Counted from the stretch's first letter, positions 26,071 through 35,583 are shown. The stretch: 64,000 bases of DNA from Pseudoxanthomonas sp. F37 (GCF_022965755.1 NZ_CP095187.1:2728001-2792000), one strand, 5' to 3'. Made by a program: numbers and translations. The notes: generated by a model not told the origin, from the sequence alone.

Positions 26071-26071
26071 C

Positions 26072-27142
26072 TCAGTCCGCGGCGGCCACCCGGTCGCGCC
26101 CGCTGCGCTTGGCCTCGTACAGGGCCTGGTCGGCACGGCGGAACAGGGCCTCCGCGGTGTCCCCGCGCCGGTGCGACGCCACGCCGATGCTGACCGAGAC
26201 CGGCAGGCCGATCGGCAGCAGGCCCACGCTCTGGCGCATGAACTCGCACTGCAGGCGGGCTTCCTCCCGCGTGGCGCCGGGCATCAGGATGACGAACTCC
26301 TCCCCGCCGTGGCGCGCGGCCAGACCGCGCCCCGCCGCCTGCGACCTCAGCATGTCGGCCAGCGCCACCAGCACCCGGTCGCCTTCGTCGTGTCCGTGGA
26401 CGTCGTTGATCGTCTTGAAGTGGTCCACGTCCAGCACTGCGACCGCGAGCGGTCCCCCGGTCCCGGCGATTCTCGTCATCGCACTCTCCAGCGCGGCGGC
26501 GAACGCCCGGCGGTTGGGCAGCCCGGTCAGCGGATCGGTCCGGGTCTGCTCGGACAGGTCGGCGTTCTGCTGTTCCAACTGTTCCTGGTAGAGCCGCATC
26601 TGCTGCTCGTACCAGGCGCGTTCGCGCAGCTGGTGCCCCAGCTCGCGGCTGACGCGACGCAGTTCGAGCAATTGGGTGACCTGGCGCGACAACGCCTCCA
26701 GCGCCTCGCGCTGGAACGGCGCGAGGTCGCGCGGCTGGTCGTCGACCACGCACAATGCCCCCAGCGCAAAGCCGTCGCGCGTGAGCAGGGGAGCCCCGGC
26801 ATAGAAGCGGATTCCGTTGTCCGCGGTGACCAGGGGGTTGTCGGCGAAGCGTACGTCGCGGGTGGCGTCGGGCACCACCAGGGTGGCATCCGGCGTCAGG
26901 ATCGCATGGGCGCAGAACGACGATTCGCGCGACGGATCGGGGTGCTCGATCCCCACCTGCGCCTTGAACCACTGGCGGTCGCGATCGATCAGCGTGACCG
27001 CCGCCATCGGCACGCCGCAGATGCCGGCCGCGATGCGGACCAGATCGTCGAAGCCCTGCTGCGGCGCGCTGTCCAGGATGTCGAAGCTGCGCAGGGCCGC
27101 CAGGCGTGCTTCTTCGTTGTCGGGCTTGGGCGGTGGGCTCAT
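26072..27142 (-). CDS. GAF-GGDEF diguanylate cyclase
   Basis: 356 residues, soluble. A GAF domain (about 15-165: ICGVPMAAVTLIDRDRQWFKAQVG, SFCAHAIL) is followed by a coiled-coil (about 170-205) and a GGDEF domain with DPLTGLPNRRAF, LDVDHFKTIND and active site GGEEF. The allosteric RxxD I-site before GGEEF is absent. Predicted to make cyclic di-GMP under GAF-ligand control. Start chosen at ATG 27142, where the helix begins. Confidence 0.9.
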   Translation of the reverse strand: MSPPPKPDNEEARLAALRSFDILDSAPQQGFDDLVRIAAGICGVPMAAVTLIDRDRQWFKAQVGIEHPDPSRESSFCAHAILTPDATLVVPDATRDVRFADNPLVTADNGIRFYAGAPLLTRDGFALGALCVVDDQPRDLAPFQREALEALSRQVTQLLELRRVSRELGHQLRERAWYEQQMRLYQEQLEQQNADLSEQTRTDPLTGLPNRRAFAAALESAMTRIAGTGGPLAVAVLDVDHFKTINDVHGHDEGDRVLVALADMLRSQAAGRGLAARHGGEEFVILMPGATREEARLQCEFMRQSVGLLPIGLPVSVSIGVASHRRGDTAEALFRRADQALYEAKRSGRDRVAAAD

Positions 27143-27232
27143 GCCAACGGCAGCAGGACGGGATGCGCGCAGTATGCCGCCATCCCGCCCCGCAGGCGCA
27201 CGCCGCGCCGCGACCCCGGTCACGCTATCGCG

Positions 27233-27952
27233 TCACCAGCTTTCCTGCTGCGGCAGCAGGCCGCGCAGTTCCTGGTCGGTGAGGTTGCGCCAGCGGCCCA
27301 GCTTCAGGTCGCCCAGCTTCACGTTGTCTATGCGTACGCGCCGCAGCTGGGTGACGCGGTAGTCGAACGCCGCGGCCATCAGGCGGATCTGCCGGTTCAG
27401 GCCCTGGGTCAGGGTGATGCGGAAGCCGAACTTGGCGATGCGGCTGGTCCTGCACGGCAGCGTCATCTGCCCGTGCACGCGCACGCCGCGCGCCATCCCA
27501 CGCAGGAATTCGTCGGTGACGGGCTTGTTCACCGCCACCAGGTATTCCTTCTCGTGGCGGTTCTCGGCGCGCAGGATCTGGTTGACGATGTCGCCATTGC
27601 TGGTCAGCAGGATCAGGCCTTCCGAATCCTTGTCCAGCCGCCCGATCGGGAAGATGCGCTGCTCGTGGCCGATGAAGTCGACGATGTTGTCCTTCACCGA
27701 GGACTCGGTGGTGCAGGTGATGCCGACGGGTTTGTTCAGGGCGATGTACACATGCCGGCGCTTGCCGGCCTTCACCGCGCGCATCTTCAGTGGCTGGCCG
27801 TCGACCAGGACCTCGTCGCCCTCGCCCACCACCGCGCCGGTGCCGGCGATCGTGCCGTTGACGGTGACGCGCCGCTCGGCCAGCAGGCGGTCGGCTTCGC
27901 GGCGTGAGCAGAAGCCGGTTTCGGCGATGAACTTGTTCAGGCGGGTGGTCAT
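27233..27952 (-). CDS. rluF: 23S rRNA pseudouridine synthase RluF type
   Basis: 239 residues. An S4 RNA-binding domain (about 2-60: TTRLNKFIAETGFCSRREADRLL) precedes the RsuA/RluB/E/F catalytic domain with GRLDKDSEGLILLTSNGD (catalytic Asp). RITLTQGLNRQIRLMAAAFDYRVTQLRR and the C-terminal length favour RluF (E. coli U2604) over RluB or RluE; this is inference. Downstream of the EAL gene with a repeat-containing 64-bp gap. Confidence 0.85.
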   Translation of the reverse strand: MTTRLNKFIAETGFCSRREADRLLAERRVTVNGTIAGTGAVVGEGDEVLVDGQPLKMRAVKAGKRRHVYIALNKPVGITCTTESSVKDNIVDFIGHEQRIFPIGRLDKDSEGLILLTSNGDIVNQILRAENRHEKEYLVAVNKPVTDEFLRGMARGVRVHGQMTLPCRTSRIAKFGFRITLTQGLNRQIRLMAAAFDYRVTQLRRVRIDNVKLGDLKLGRWRNLTDQELRGLLPQQESW

Positions 27953-27980
27953 GCCGCCATTATCCGGCATCGCCGCGGCG

Positions 27981-28012
27981 CCGTGGCCGTGGCCGTGGCC
28001 GTGGCCGTGGCC
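27981..28012. repeat. CCGTGG hexanucleotide tandem repeat
   Basis: At least five consecutive CCGTGG units in the short gap before rluF (minus strand). If translated in frame with rluF they would read Gly-His repeats, but homology starts downstream. Confidence 0.85.
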
Positions 28013-28016
28013 GGCA

Positions 28017-30434
28017 TCAGACCGGGCCGGTGCAGGCGCTGTCCCACGCGCCGACCAGTTCGTCCAGTGGGCATGGTACATGCACCGCGTAGCCCTGCAC
28101 GCAGCCGATACCCACCTCGCGCAGCTGGGCCATCACCCCTTCGCTCTCCACCCACTCGGCGATGGTGACCTTGCCCAGTGCCTGCCCCATCTGGCTCATC
28201 GAACGCACCAGCGCCAGGTCCGATCCGCCGTGTGCCAGGTCGCGGACGAACGCGCCATCGATCTTCAGGATGTCCACCGGCAGCCGCTTCAGATAAGCGA
28301 ACGAGGACAGGCCGCTGCCGAAATCATCCAGCGCGATCCGGCACCCGCGGACCCGCATGGCCTCGATGAAGCGGCAGGCGTCGTCGAGGTTGGCGATCAC
28401 CGCGGTTTCGGTGATCTCGAAGCACAGCCGTGCCGCCACGCCGGGATGGCGGTCCAGCAGCGCGCCTGCATACTCCAGGAAGGCCGGGTCCGCGACGGAT
28501 TGGGCGGAGACGTTGACGTGGCAGAGCTCCACGCTGGTCGGCCGGCCCGGATTGCGCGAGAAATGCCGGCACACGGCCATCAGGACGAAACGGTCGACCG
28601 CCATGCCCTGGCCGTAACGTTCCATGGCCGGCAGGAACACGCCCGGCGCATGCAGTCCCCCCTCGCGGTCGCGCAGGCGGACCAGCACCTCGTACTGCAG
28701 GTGCGGCGGACCCTCGAGCGGCACGATCCGTTGCGCGTACAGCACCAGCCGGTCTTCGGCGATCGCCAGCTGCGTGTGCGCCACCCATTCCAGGTCTTGG
28801 CGGCGACGCGCCAGGCCGGGGTCCGCATCGCGGTAGCAGCGGATGCGGTTGCGTCCCTCGTCCTTGGCCACGTAGCACGCGGCATCGGCCGCCCTCAGCA
28901 GCCCGTCGGCATCGATCGCCTGGTCGTTGATCTCGACAACGCCGACGCAGCAGTTCAGGCCGAACCCGCGCCCGTTCCACCGGAATGCCTGTTCGGCCAA
29001 TGCCGCATGCACGCGCACCATCGCGGTTTCCGCTTCGTCCAGCGTGGTGTCGTGCAGCAGCACGGCGAATTCGTCGCCCCCCAACCGGCCCAGCCAGTCC
29101 CCGCGGCGCAGCTGCGCCGCCAGGCGGGCGGCGAAATGGCACAGGTAACGGTCGCCGGCCTCGTGACCGCAGGTGTCGTTGACCAGCTTGAACTGGTCCA
29201 GGTCGACGAAGCACAGCGCATGCCGCTGGCCGCCGCCTCGTGCGGTTTCCAGCGCGCCGTCCAGCCTGCGCGCGATCTCGCGGCGGTTGATCAGGCCGGT
29301 GAGCTCATCATGGCTGGCCTGGTGGGCGATCTCGCAGGCCAGTTCGTGCGCTTCCGATACGTCCTCGGCCAGCGCGAACAGCTGCTCGCCGCGTCCACCG
29401 CGCGCGCCGACCAGCGAGGCGCTCCAGCGCACCCAGCGCACCGTGCCATCGCGGCGCAGCAGGCGGCGTTCGCCCGGTTCCTGCAACCGCACCCAGTCGA
29501 TGGCGCCGCGCTCGTCCACGGGCAGGTCGTCAGCGTGGAGCACATCGGCCAGACGCTGCGTCCGCAGCTCAGGCAGCGACATGCCGAGGATCCGCGCCAG
29601 CGCTTCGTTGGCCTGGGTGAAGCGTCCATGGCGATCCAGCTTGAGCATGCCGACCATCGACTGGTGGAAGGCCAGACGGAACTCGCTTTCCGTGTCGCGC
29701 ACGCGCCTCAGGGTGCTGCGCATCACATGCAGGGCGTAAGCACACAGCAGGACGAAGGCTGCCGCACTGAGCGCCAGCAGCATGCGCCGCAGGAAGTGCG
29801 CGCCCTCGGCCAGCGAGCGCGAGAAGGCCAGTTCCTTCGGCCGCAGGCGCGCATCGATGGCGGTGAGCTGCCGCTTGTAGGCGAGCACGCTGGCCTCATC
29901 GGGCACGCGCCGCGCCCGATGGGCTTCCAGCGTATCGGCCAGCACGACCAACTGGTCGATCTCGGCCTCGGCCTCCCGCCACAGGCGCACCGATTCGCGG
30001 AAGTACGGGGCATCGTGCAGCAGGCGGTACATCCAGACCAGGCGCTCGATGTCCTGCGGCGCATTGCCGCCCTGCAGGAATCCCGCGCGCGCCATCGCGA
30101 GGTCCACCGGCTGGCGCTCCAGGGCCTGGCGGCCGGCCCGGTCGCCCAGCGGAACGCGCAGCGCCGCCCGTGCGTCGGCCAGGTCCGCCGGGTCGCCGTG
30201 GCCGGCATAGCGGTAAAGGCTGTGCACGGCACGCTGTTGCGCCTTGGACCAGTGGCCCTCGCCCACGATGTAGGCCGTAGCGCCCGCCTGCGTCTCCAAT
30301 ATCGCGGCGATCAGCAGTGCCCCCAGCGCCGACAGGGCGATGAGCGCCGCCACGCGGGCCGGCAGCCTCCGCAGGCTGCGGTCGTCCGGCGGTTGCCCGG
30401 CTGCGTCGGTCGTGGCGGCGTCCGTATGCGTCAC
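28017..30434 (-). CDS. Membrane PAS-GGDEF-EAL protein
   Basis: 805 residues. An N-terminal membrane helix (about 25-45), a periplasmic region, a second helix (about 215-240), then PAS (FHQSMVGMLKLDRHGRFTQANEALARILGMS), GGDEF (LGGDEFAVLL with an intact RxxD I-site, RRGD) and EAL (EVLVRLRD in place of EAL; NVS, EITE, DDFGSG and KID present). The core residues for both cyclase and phosphodiesterase activity look preserved, so direction is uncertain. Start GTG 30434 has a strong AGGAG site 7 bp upstream. Confidence 0.88.
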   Translation of the reverse strand: MTHTDAATTDAAGQPPDDRSLRRLPARVAALIALSALGALLIAAILETQAGATAYIVGEGHWSKAQQRAVHSLYRYAGHGDPADLADARAALRVPLGDRAGRQALERQPVDLAMARAGFLQGGNAPQDIERLVWMYRLLHDAPYFRESVRLWREAEAEIDQLVVLADTLEAHRARRVPDEASVLAYKRQLTAIDARLRPKELAFSRSLAEGAHFLRRMLLALSAAAFVLLCAYALHVMRSTLRRVRDTESEFRLAFHQSMVGMLKLDRHGRFTQANEALARILGMSLPELRTQRLADVLHADDLPVDERGAIDWVRLQEPGERRLLRRDGTVRWVRWSASLVGARGGRGEQLFALAEDVSEAHELACEIAHQASHDELTGLINRREIARRLDGALETARGGGQRHALCFVDLDQFKLVNDTCGHEAGDRYLCHFAARLAAQLRRGDWLGRLGGDEFAVLLHDTTLDEAETAMVRVHAALAEQAFRWNGRGFGLNCCVGVVEINDQAIDADGLLRAADAACYVAKDEGRNRIRCYRDADPGLARRRQDLEWVAHTQLAIAEDRLVLYAQRIVPLEGPPHLQYEVLVRLRDREGGLHAPGVFLPAMERYGQGMAVDRFVLMAVCRHFSRNPGRPTSVELCHVNVSAQSVADPAFLEYAGALLDRHPGVAARLCFEITETAVIANLDDACRFIEAMRVRGCRIALDDFGSGLSSFAYLKRLPVDILKIDGAFVRDLAHGGSDLALVRSMSQMGQALGKVTIAEWVESEGVMAQLREVGIGCVQGYAVHVPCPLDELVGAWDSACTGPV

Positions 30435-30451
30435 AAATGGCTCCTGTCGGT

Positions 30452-30478
30452 CCCTGCGGAGGCCAGGCCTCCGCAGGG
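30452..30478 (-). promoter_or_regulatory. Strong hairpin in the leader of the PAS-GGDEF-EAL gene
   Basis: A 13-bp perfect palindrome with a single central base. It lies between the 30553-32175 stop and the GTG start at 30434, ending about 12 nt before the ribosome site. No T-run follows, so either a terminator of unusual type or a leader structure limiting the downstream gene. Confidence 0.45.
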
Positions 30479-30552
30479 CTCCACCGTCGTTCAACGGCCC
30501 GCCCGCGCCGCACTTGAGGCCCAGGGCCTGGCTGCGGACCGATGGCCGCGCC

Positions 30553-32175
30553 TCATCCTTCGCCGTCGGACAGGGCACCGGCATCCACCACCCGGTCACG
30601 GCCGGCGCGCTTGGCCCGGTACATGGCCTCGTCGGCGCGCCGCAGCAGCGAAGCCGCATCGGCGTCGTCGGGGGCCAGGCTGGCCAGGCCGATGCTGGCG
30701 GTGACCGTCAGGCCTTCGATGCCGAGGGCGGCACCGGCGGCCCCCACCCCGGTCCGCATCGCGTCGAGGCGCGCCCGCGCCGTCGCCCCGCCGATCCCGG
30801 GCAGCAGCACCAGGAATTCCTCGCCTCCCATGCGGATGACGTCGGCAGGATCGCGCACCGCCGAGGTCAGCGTGGCCGCCACGGCCACCAGCACGCGGTC
30901 GCCGGCCGCATGGCCATGCACATCGTTGATGCGCTTGAACAGGTCGATGTCGAGGAAGCCGACCGCCAGCAGTCCGCCGTCGGCACGGGCCTCGCCCATG
31001 TGCTGCTCCAGGCGCTTCAGGCCGGCACGACGGTTGGGCAGGCCGGTCAGTTCATCGGTGTCGGCCAGCGCGCGCATCTCGTCGCGCTGGCGCCGCAACT
31101 GGCCCAGGCGCAGGTTCAGCACGTAGGCGCTGACGGTCAGGAACCACGTGATCGAAAGCTGGATGGCTTCCACCCGGTATTCGATCAGGACCCGGCTGTC
31201 GGCCATGTCCATGAGCGTCATCGCCAGGAACGGCAGCACGGCGGCGATCGCGGCCAGTGCGTCCCCGCGGCGGCGGCGCAGGCCGGCCAGGCTCAGGACG
31301 AGGATGGCCATGCAGCCCACCGCGAACCCGGCATCCATGCCCATGGCCAGCCGCGACAGCGCACCCTGCGGCAACCCCACCGCCAGCAACGCCGTGGCGC
31401 AGAACGCCGCCGTCGCGCGGGCCAGCCAGCGGCCCGCCGTCCGCCATGCACGCGCGGCACCGGTCAACAGCCACAACACGTACAGCAGCACGGGCAGGCC
31501 CAGGCACGAAAGCACGACCAGCCAGCGCGATTCCTGGTCGCCGATCGGCAGCCAGGGTTCCGGATAACCGCTCAGGCCGCTGAGCACGGCCTGGCCCAGC
31601 ACGGTGAGCGTGCACAGCAGCGTGTAGCCCAGGAAGACGCGGTCGCGCGTGCTCAAGAAACCCATCAGCGCCATGAACGCCAGCGCGATGGCGATGGCCA
31701 TGCAGGCCGTGCGCACCAGCAGCCGCGCGGTGTCGAACTGCTGGACCGGGCTGGGCGCGCCGATCCGCACGGTGGGGATCCAGCCGGCCTTCAGCGGCGT
31801 GGCCCAGGCGATCTCAATGGGCTCGCGGTTGCCCGCCGGCGGCACCACCACCATGCCGACGCCCGCGCGGAAGCGGGAATCGCGCGTGCGTGCATCGTGC
31901 ATGCGTCCGCAGACTTCGCGATCGCCGTGGTGCACGCGGACTTCACCGGCGAAGATGTTGAACACGTTGACCGCCTGCGGCGCACCCGACCAGCCGCCGG
32001 GCGGTGCCGGGATCTCCACCCGTTCGGTCAGCTGCGCCTGCATGGCGGGCGTACAGTGACGCTGTGGGGCCTGTTCGGACGTGGGGGCGCCGGTGACCAG
32101 ATAGTCGCGGCCGGCCTGCGGCGTGGCCGCGGCCACGCACGGCCAGGCGCAGAGCAGCATCAGCCACCCCGCCAT
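30553..32175 (-). CDS. 7TMR-DISM GGDEF diguanylate cyclase
   Basis: 540 residues. Signal peptide MAGWLMLLCAWPCVAAA, a periplasmic sensing domain (about 20-150, with Cys in HCTPAM and EVCGRMHD), seven predicted membrane helices (about 165-370) and a GGDEF domain with LPNRRA, DIDLFKRINDVHGHAAGD and GGEEF. A canonical RxxD I-site is not seen. Start ATG 32175 is preferred over GTG 32211 because of a GAGG ribosome site and the signal peptide. It likely makes c-di-GMP upon binding an extracellular ligand. Confidence 0.87.
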   Translation of the reverse strand: MAGWLMLLCAWPCVAAATPQAGRDYLVTGAPTSEQAPQRHCTPAMQAQLTERVEIPAPPGGWSGAPQAVNVFNIFAGEVRVHHGDREVCGRMHDARTRDSRFRAGVGMVVVPPAGNREPIEIAWATPLKAGWIPTVRIGAPSPVQQFDTARLLVRTACMAIAIALAFMALMGFLSTRDRVFLGYTLLCTLTVLGQAVLSGLSGYPEPWLPIGDQESRWLVVLSCLGLPVLLYVLWLLTGAARAWRTAGRWLARATAAFCATALLAVGLPQGALSRLAMGMDAGFAVGCMAILVLSLAGLRRRRGDALAAIAAVLPFLAMTLMDMADSRVLIEYRVEAIQLSITWFLTVSAYVLNLRLGQLRRQRDEMRALADTDELTGLPNRRAGLKRLEQHMGEARADGGLLAVGFLDIDLFKRINDVHGHAAGDRVLVAVAATLTSAVRDPADVIRMGGEEFLVLLPGIGGATARARLDAMRTGVGAAGAALGIEGLTVTASIGLASLAPDDADAASLLRRADEAMYRAKRAGRDRVVDAGALSDGEG

Positions 32176-32309
32176 CGCGCCTCGTTGCCTGCCCCATCCC
32201 CTCACGAACACTCCGGTACGTCGCCGCTTCCCGACACCCGGTGCGCTGGCTTGCGTCTACGAAATGCAAACTCCATGCCACCTGCCGGCACCCCCGCGCC
32301 GGCCGGCCG

Positions 32310-34220
32310 TCACCCCTCGCGCGGGGGGCCCTTGCGGTGCGGCCTGGGGCCCGGCTTGCCGGCGCCGAACGGCCTGTCGCCCCGCGGCTTGCCCTTGCCG
32401 GCGCCCGGCCCGCCGAAGCGGCGCGGCGGCGCCTCACCGCCCCCCTCGCCCGGCTTGTGGATGCGCAGCTGCTGGCCGGACACCCAGACCTTCTTCAGGT
32501 GCATCAGCACCTCGCGCGGCATGCCCTCGGGCAGGTCCAGCGTGGTGTGGTCGTGCTGGATGTCGATGCGGCCGATATAGCGGCTTTCCAGCCCGGCCTC
32601 GTTGGCGATGGCGCCCACGATGTTGGCCGGCTTCACCCCGTGCATGTGGCCCACTTCGATGCGGTAGGTCTCCATGCCCACCTCCGGCTTGTCGGTGCGC
32701 GGCGGCTTGTCGGCACGCGGACGGTCGGTGTCGGGGCGTTCGATCTTCGAACGCTCGGGCTTGTCGGAAGCGCGGGCCGGACGCTCGCCGTGGCTGTCGT
32801 CGCGGCGCGGGCGCTCCTCGCGCTCGCGGCGGGGCGCATTGCCGTAGGTCTCGCTGCGCGCCGGGCGCGCCTCGCGCGGCGTGCGCTCCTGCGACAGCAG
32901 CAACGGGGTGTCGCCCTGCACCAGCTGCGCCAGCGCGGCGGCGATGTCCACCGCCGGCACGTTCTGCTCGCGCTCGTAGCGCTCGATCAGCGCGCGGAAC
33001 TCGCCTGCCTTGCCGGAGGCCAGGGTATCGGTGATGCGCGCCAGGAACTTCTCGACACGGCGGTCGTTCACCGCTTCCACGCTGGGCAGCTGCATCTCTT
33101 CGATCGGCTGCCGGGTGGCGCGCTCGATCGCGCGCAGCATGCCCTTCTCGCGCGGGGTGACGAAGAGAATGGCGTCGCCCGCGCGACCGGCACGGCCGGT
33201 GCGGCCGATGCGGTGCACATAGCTTTCGGTGTCGTACGGGATGTCGTAGTTCAGCACGTGGCTGATCCGCTCCACGTCCAGGCCGCGCGCGGCCACGTCG
33301 GTGGCCACCAGGATGTCCAGCTTGCCGTCCTTGAGCTGCTGGATGGTCTTCTCGCGCGCCGCCTGCTGCATGTCGCCGTTGATCGCGGCGGCCGCCAGTC
33401 CGCGCGCTTGCAGCTTGTCGGCCAGTTCTTCGGTGGCCGCCTTGGTGCGGGCGAAGACGATCATGCCGTCGAACGGCTCCACCTCCAGGATCCGGGTCAG
33501 CGCATCCAGCTTGTGCATGCCGCTGACCCACCAGTAGCGCTGGCGGATGTTGGCCGAGGTGGTGGTCTTGGCCGCGATGGTGACTTCCACCGGCTGCTTC
33601 AGGTAGGTCTGCGCGATGCGCCGGATCGCCGGCGGCATGGTCGCCGAGAACAGCGCCACCTGGCGGGTTTCCGGGGTCTTCTTCAGCACGGTCTCGACAT
33701 CGTCGATGAACCCCATGCGCAGCATTTCATCGGCTTCGTCCAGCACCAGCGTGGTCAGGCCGGACAGGTCCAGCGAACCGCGCTCGAGGTGGTCGATCAC
33801 GCGGCCGGGGGTGCCGACGACGACATGCACGCCGCGCTTCAGCGCCTGCAGCTGCGGGTAGTAGCTCTGGCCGCCATAGATCGGCAGCACGTGGAAGCCC
33901 GGGATCTTCGCCGCGTACTTCTGGAACGCCTCGGCCACCTGGATGGCCAGCTCGCGCGTGGGCGCCAGCACCAGCGCCTGCGGGCGCTCGGCATTCAGAC
34001 TGATGTTCGACAGCACCGGCAGGGCGAACGCGGCGGTCTTGCCGGTACCGGTCTGGGCCGTGCCCAGCACGTCGCGGCCGGCCAGCATGGCGGGAATGGT
34101 GGCCGCCTGGATGGGCGACGGGCTTTCGTACCCCACCGCGGTGACGGCGGCCATGACCGGCGCGGACAGGCCCAGATCGGCGAACAGCAAGGGGGCGGAC
34201 GAGGGGGATTCGGTAGACAT
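32310..34220 (-). CDS. deaD: DEAD-box RNA helicase DeaD/CsdA type
   Basis: 636 residues. The helicase core (about 10-385) has AQTGTGKT, PTRELA, TPGR, DEAD, SAT, ARGLD and HRIGRTGRAG. After a highly charged Arg/Glu/Asp-rich linker (about 450-520) comes a DbpA-type RNA-binding domain (YRIEVGHMHGVKPANIVGAIANEAGLESRYIG near 525-590), then a Gly/Pro/Arg-rich tail. The C-terminal RNA-binding domain places it in the DeaD/CsdA group, which helps ribosome assembly and cold adaptation. The gap to the ECF gene (171 bp) is divergent. Confidence 0.93.
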   Translation of the reverse strand: MSTESPSSAPLLFADLGLSAPVMAAVTAVGYESPSPIQAATIPAMLAGRDVLGTAQTGTGKTAAFALPVLSNISLNAERPQALVLAPTRELAIQVAEAFQKYAAKIPGFHVLPIYGGQSYYPQLQALKRGVHVVVGTPGRVIDHLERGSLDLSGLTTLVLDEADEMLRMGFIDDVETVLKKTPETRQVALFSATMPPAIRRIAQTYLKQPVEVTIAAKTTTSANIRQRYWWVSGMHKLDALTRILEVEPFDGMIVFARTKAATEELADKLQARGLAAAAINGDMQQAAREKTIQQLKDGKLDILVATDVAARGLDVERISHVLNYDIPYDTESYVHRIGRTGRAGRAGDAILFVTPREKGMLRAIERATRQPIEEMQLPSVEAVNDRRVEKFLARITDTLASGKAGEFRALIERYEREQNVPAVDIAAALAQLVQGDTPLLLSQERTPREARPARSETYGNAPRREREERPRRDDSHGERPARASDKPERSKIERPDTDRPRADKPPRTDKPEVGMETYRIEVGHMHGVKPANIVGAIANEAGLESRYIGRIDIQHDHTTLDLPEGMPREVLMHLKKVWVSGQQLRIHKPGEGGGEAPPRRFGGPGAGKGKPRGDRPFGAGKPGPRPHRKGPPREG

Positions 34221-34391
34221 GCGGAGACTCCGGGGCGTCGCGGAGCCGCACGCCGAGCCGCATATTGTGCGCCTTCGGGGGGCTCCTGTCGCGCTGCAGC
34301 AGACCAGGGCCGGCATTCTGCCGGCAGTGGCGTGATTTTTCCGCCACGGCGGCGAATCACCTCCTGACCGCACAATCGACCCGGTGCCGGA

Positions 34392-34913
34392 ATGGAAACG
34401 ACGCTCGCCATGACTTCTCCCACGGACACGGACGCCCGCGCGGGCTTCCAGGCCCTGCTGCAGGCCCATCGCGGCATCGTCGCCAAGGTGGCCGGCACCT
34501 ACGCCTGGCACCCGGACGACCGCGACGACCTGATGCAGGAGATCGCCACCCAGCTGTGGCGCGCCTGGCCCGGCTACGACCCGCAGCGCCCGGCCGCCAC
34601 GTGGATGTACCGGATCGCGCTGAACGTGGCCATCTCGTATGTGCGCGGCCGGACCCGCGGCGTGCAGCCGGAGCCCTTCGGCGACCACCACGGCCAGGTC
34701 GCCGATCCGCATGCCCACGACCACGAGGCGCGCCAGCAGGTGGACCTGCTGCACCGCTTCATCCACGCGCAACCCCCGCTCGACCGCGCCCTGCTGCTGC
34801 TCTACCTGGAAGACCGCAGTTACCGCGAGATGGCCGACGTGCTGGGCCTGAGCGAGACCAATGTCGCCACCAAGATCAGCCGGCTGAAGCAACGCGTCCG
34901 CACCGAACTCTGA
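34392..34913 (+). CDS. ECF RNA polymerase sigma factor
   Basis: 173 residues. Sigma region 2 (about 35-85: YAWHPDDRDDLMQEIATQLWRAWPGYDPQRPAATWMYRIALNVAISYVR) and region 4 (about 125-170: ALLLLYLEDRSYREMADVLGLSETNVATKISRLKQRVRTEL). The linker is His-rich (HHGQVADPHAHDHEARQQ), which is unusual. The next gene overlaps no stop but starts 25 bp downstream and is a candidate anti-sigma or effector. Confidence 0.9.
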   Translation: METTLAMTSPTDTDARAGFQALLQAHRGIVAKVAGTYAWHPDDRDDLMQEIATQLWRAWPGYDPQRPAATWMYRIALNVAISYVRGRTRGVQPEPFGDHHGQVADPHAHDHEARQQVDLLHRFIHAQPPLDRALLLLYLEDRSYREMADVLGLSETNVATKISRLKQRVRTEL

Positions 34914-34938
34914 CCGCACCCGTTACAGGAAACTCCTC

Positions 34939-35583
34939 ATGGAACTCGACGAACTCAAAGCCGCCTGGCAGGTGCTGGGCGATCGCCTGGAGCGGCAGGA
35001 AGCCATCCAGTGGCAGCTGCTGCGCGACCGCAAGCTGGACCGGGTGCGCGCCAGCGTGCGGCCGCTGTTCTGGGGCCAGGCGCTGCAGGCGGTGCTGGGC
35101 ATCGGCCTGCTGGTGTTGGGCGTGGCCTGCTGGGGACGCAACACGGATGTGCCGGGCCTGTTCGCCGCGGGCATCGCGCTGCATGCGTTCGGTGTGGTCA
35201 CGATGGTGATGGCGTTCATCACCATGGGCCTGATCGGCACCATGGACTACACCGCGCCGGTGCTGAAGATCCAGAAGCGGTTCGCCTTGCTGCGGCGCTT
35301 CCATGCGCTCAACGCGACCGTCTGCGGCGCGCCCTGGTGGGTCATGTGGGTGCTGGTGGTGGTGGGCTTCGCTGGCTTGGGCGCTGTGGATCCCGCGGCC
35401 GGCACGCCGGCGTGGATCACCTGCAGCCTGCTGCTGGGCATCGCCGGCTTCCTGGGCACGGTGGGCGTCCTCCACTGGCGGCGCGCTCGCCGGCCACCGA
35501 CGGCCACCGGCTGGGAAGAAAGCCAGGGCATCCGCCGCGCACGTGCGCAGCTGGACGAGATCGCACGCTTCGAGCGCGAGTGA
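34939..35583 (+). CDS. Four-helix membrane protein beside the ECF sigma factor
   Basis: 214 residues: an N-terminal cytoplasmic amphipathic region (ELDELKAAWQVLGDRLERQEAIQWQLLRDRKLDRV, about 1-40), then four predicted helices and a charged C-terminus (RARAQLDEIARFERE). By position it may be a transmembrane partner of the sigma factor, but it lacks the zinc motif of canonical ZAS anti-sigmas. Function unknown. Confidence 0.75.
   Translation: MELDELKAAWQVLGDRLERQEAIQWQLLRDRKLDRVRASVRPLFWGQALQAVLGIGLLVLGVACWGRNTDVPGLFAAGIALHAFGVVTMVMAFITMGLIGTMDYTAPVLKIQKRFALLRRFHALNATVCGAPWWVMWVLVVVGFAGLGAVDPAAGTPAWITCSLLLGIAGFLGTVGVLHWRRARRPPTATGWEESQGIRRARAQLDEIARFERE

Noticed and set aside
27414..30704. A 1096-codon plus-strand open frame
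   Set aside because: Antisense to rluF and the GGDEF-EAL gene; composition (Gln/His/Arg-rich) is that of a shadow frame and no family motif is visible.
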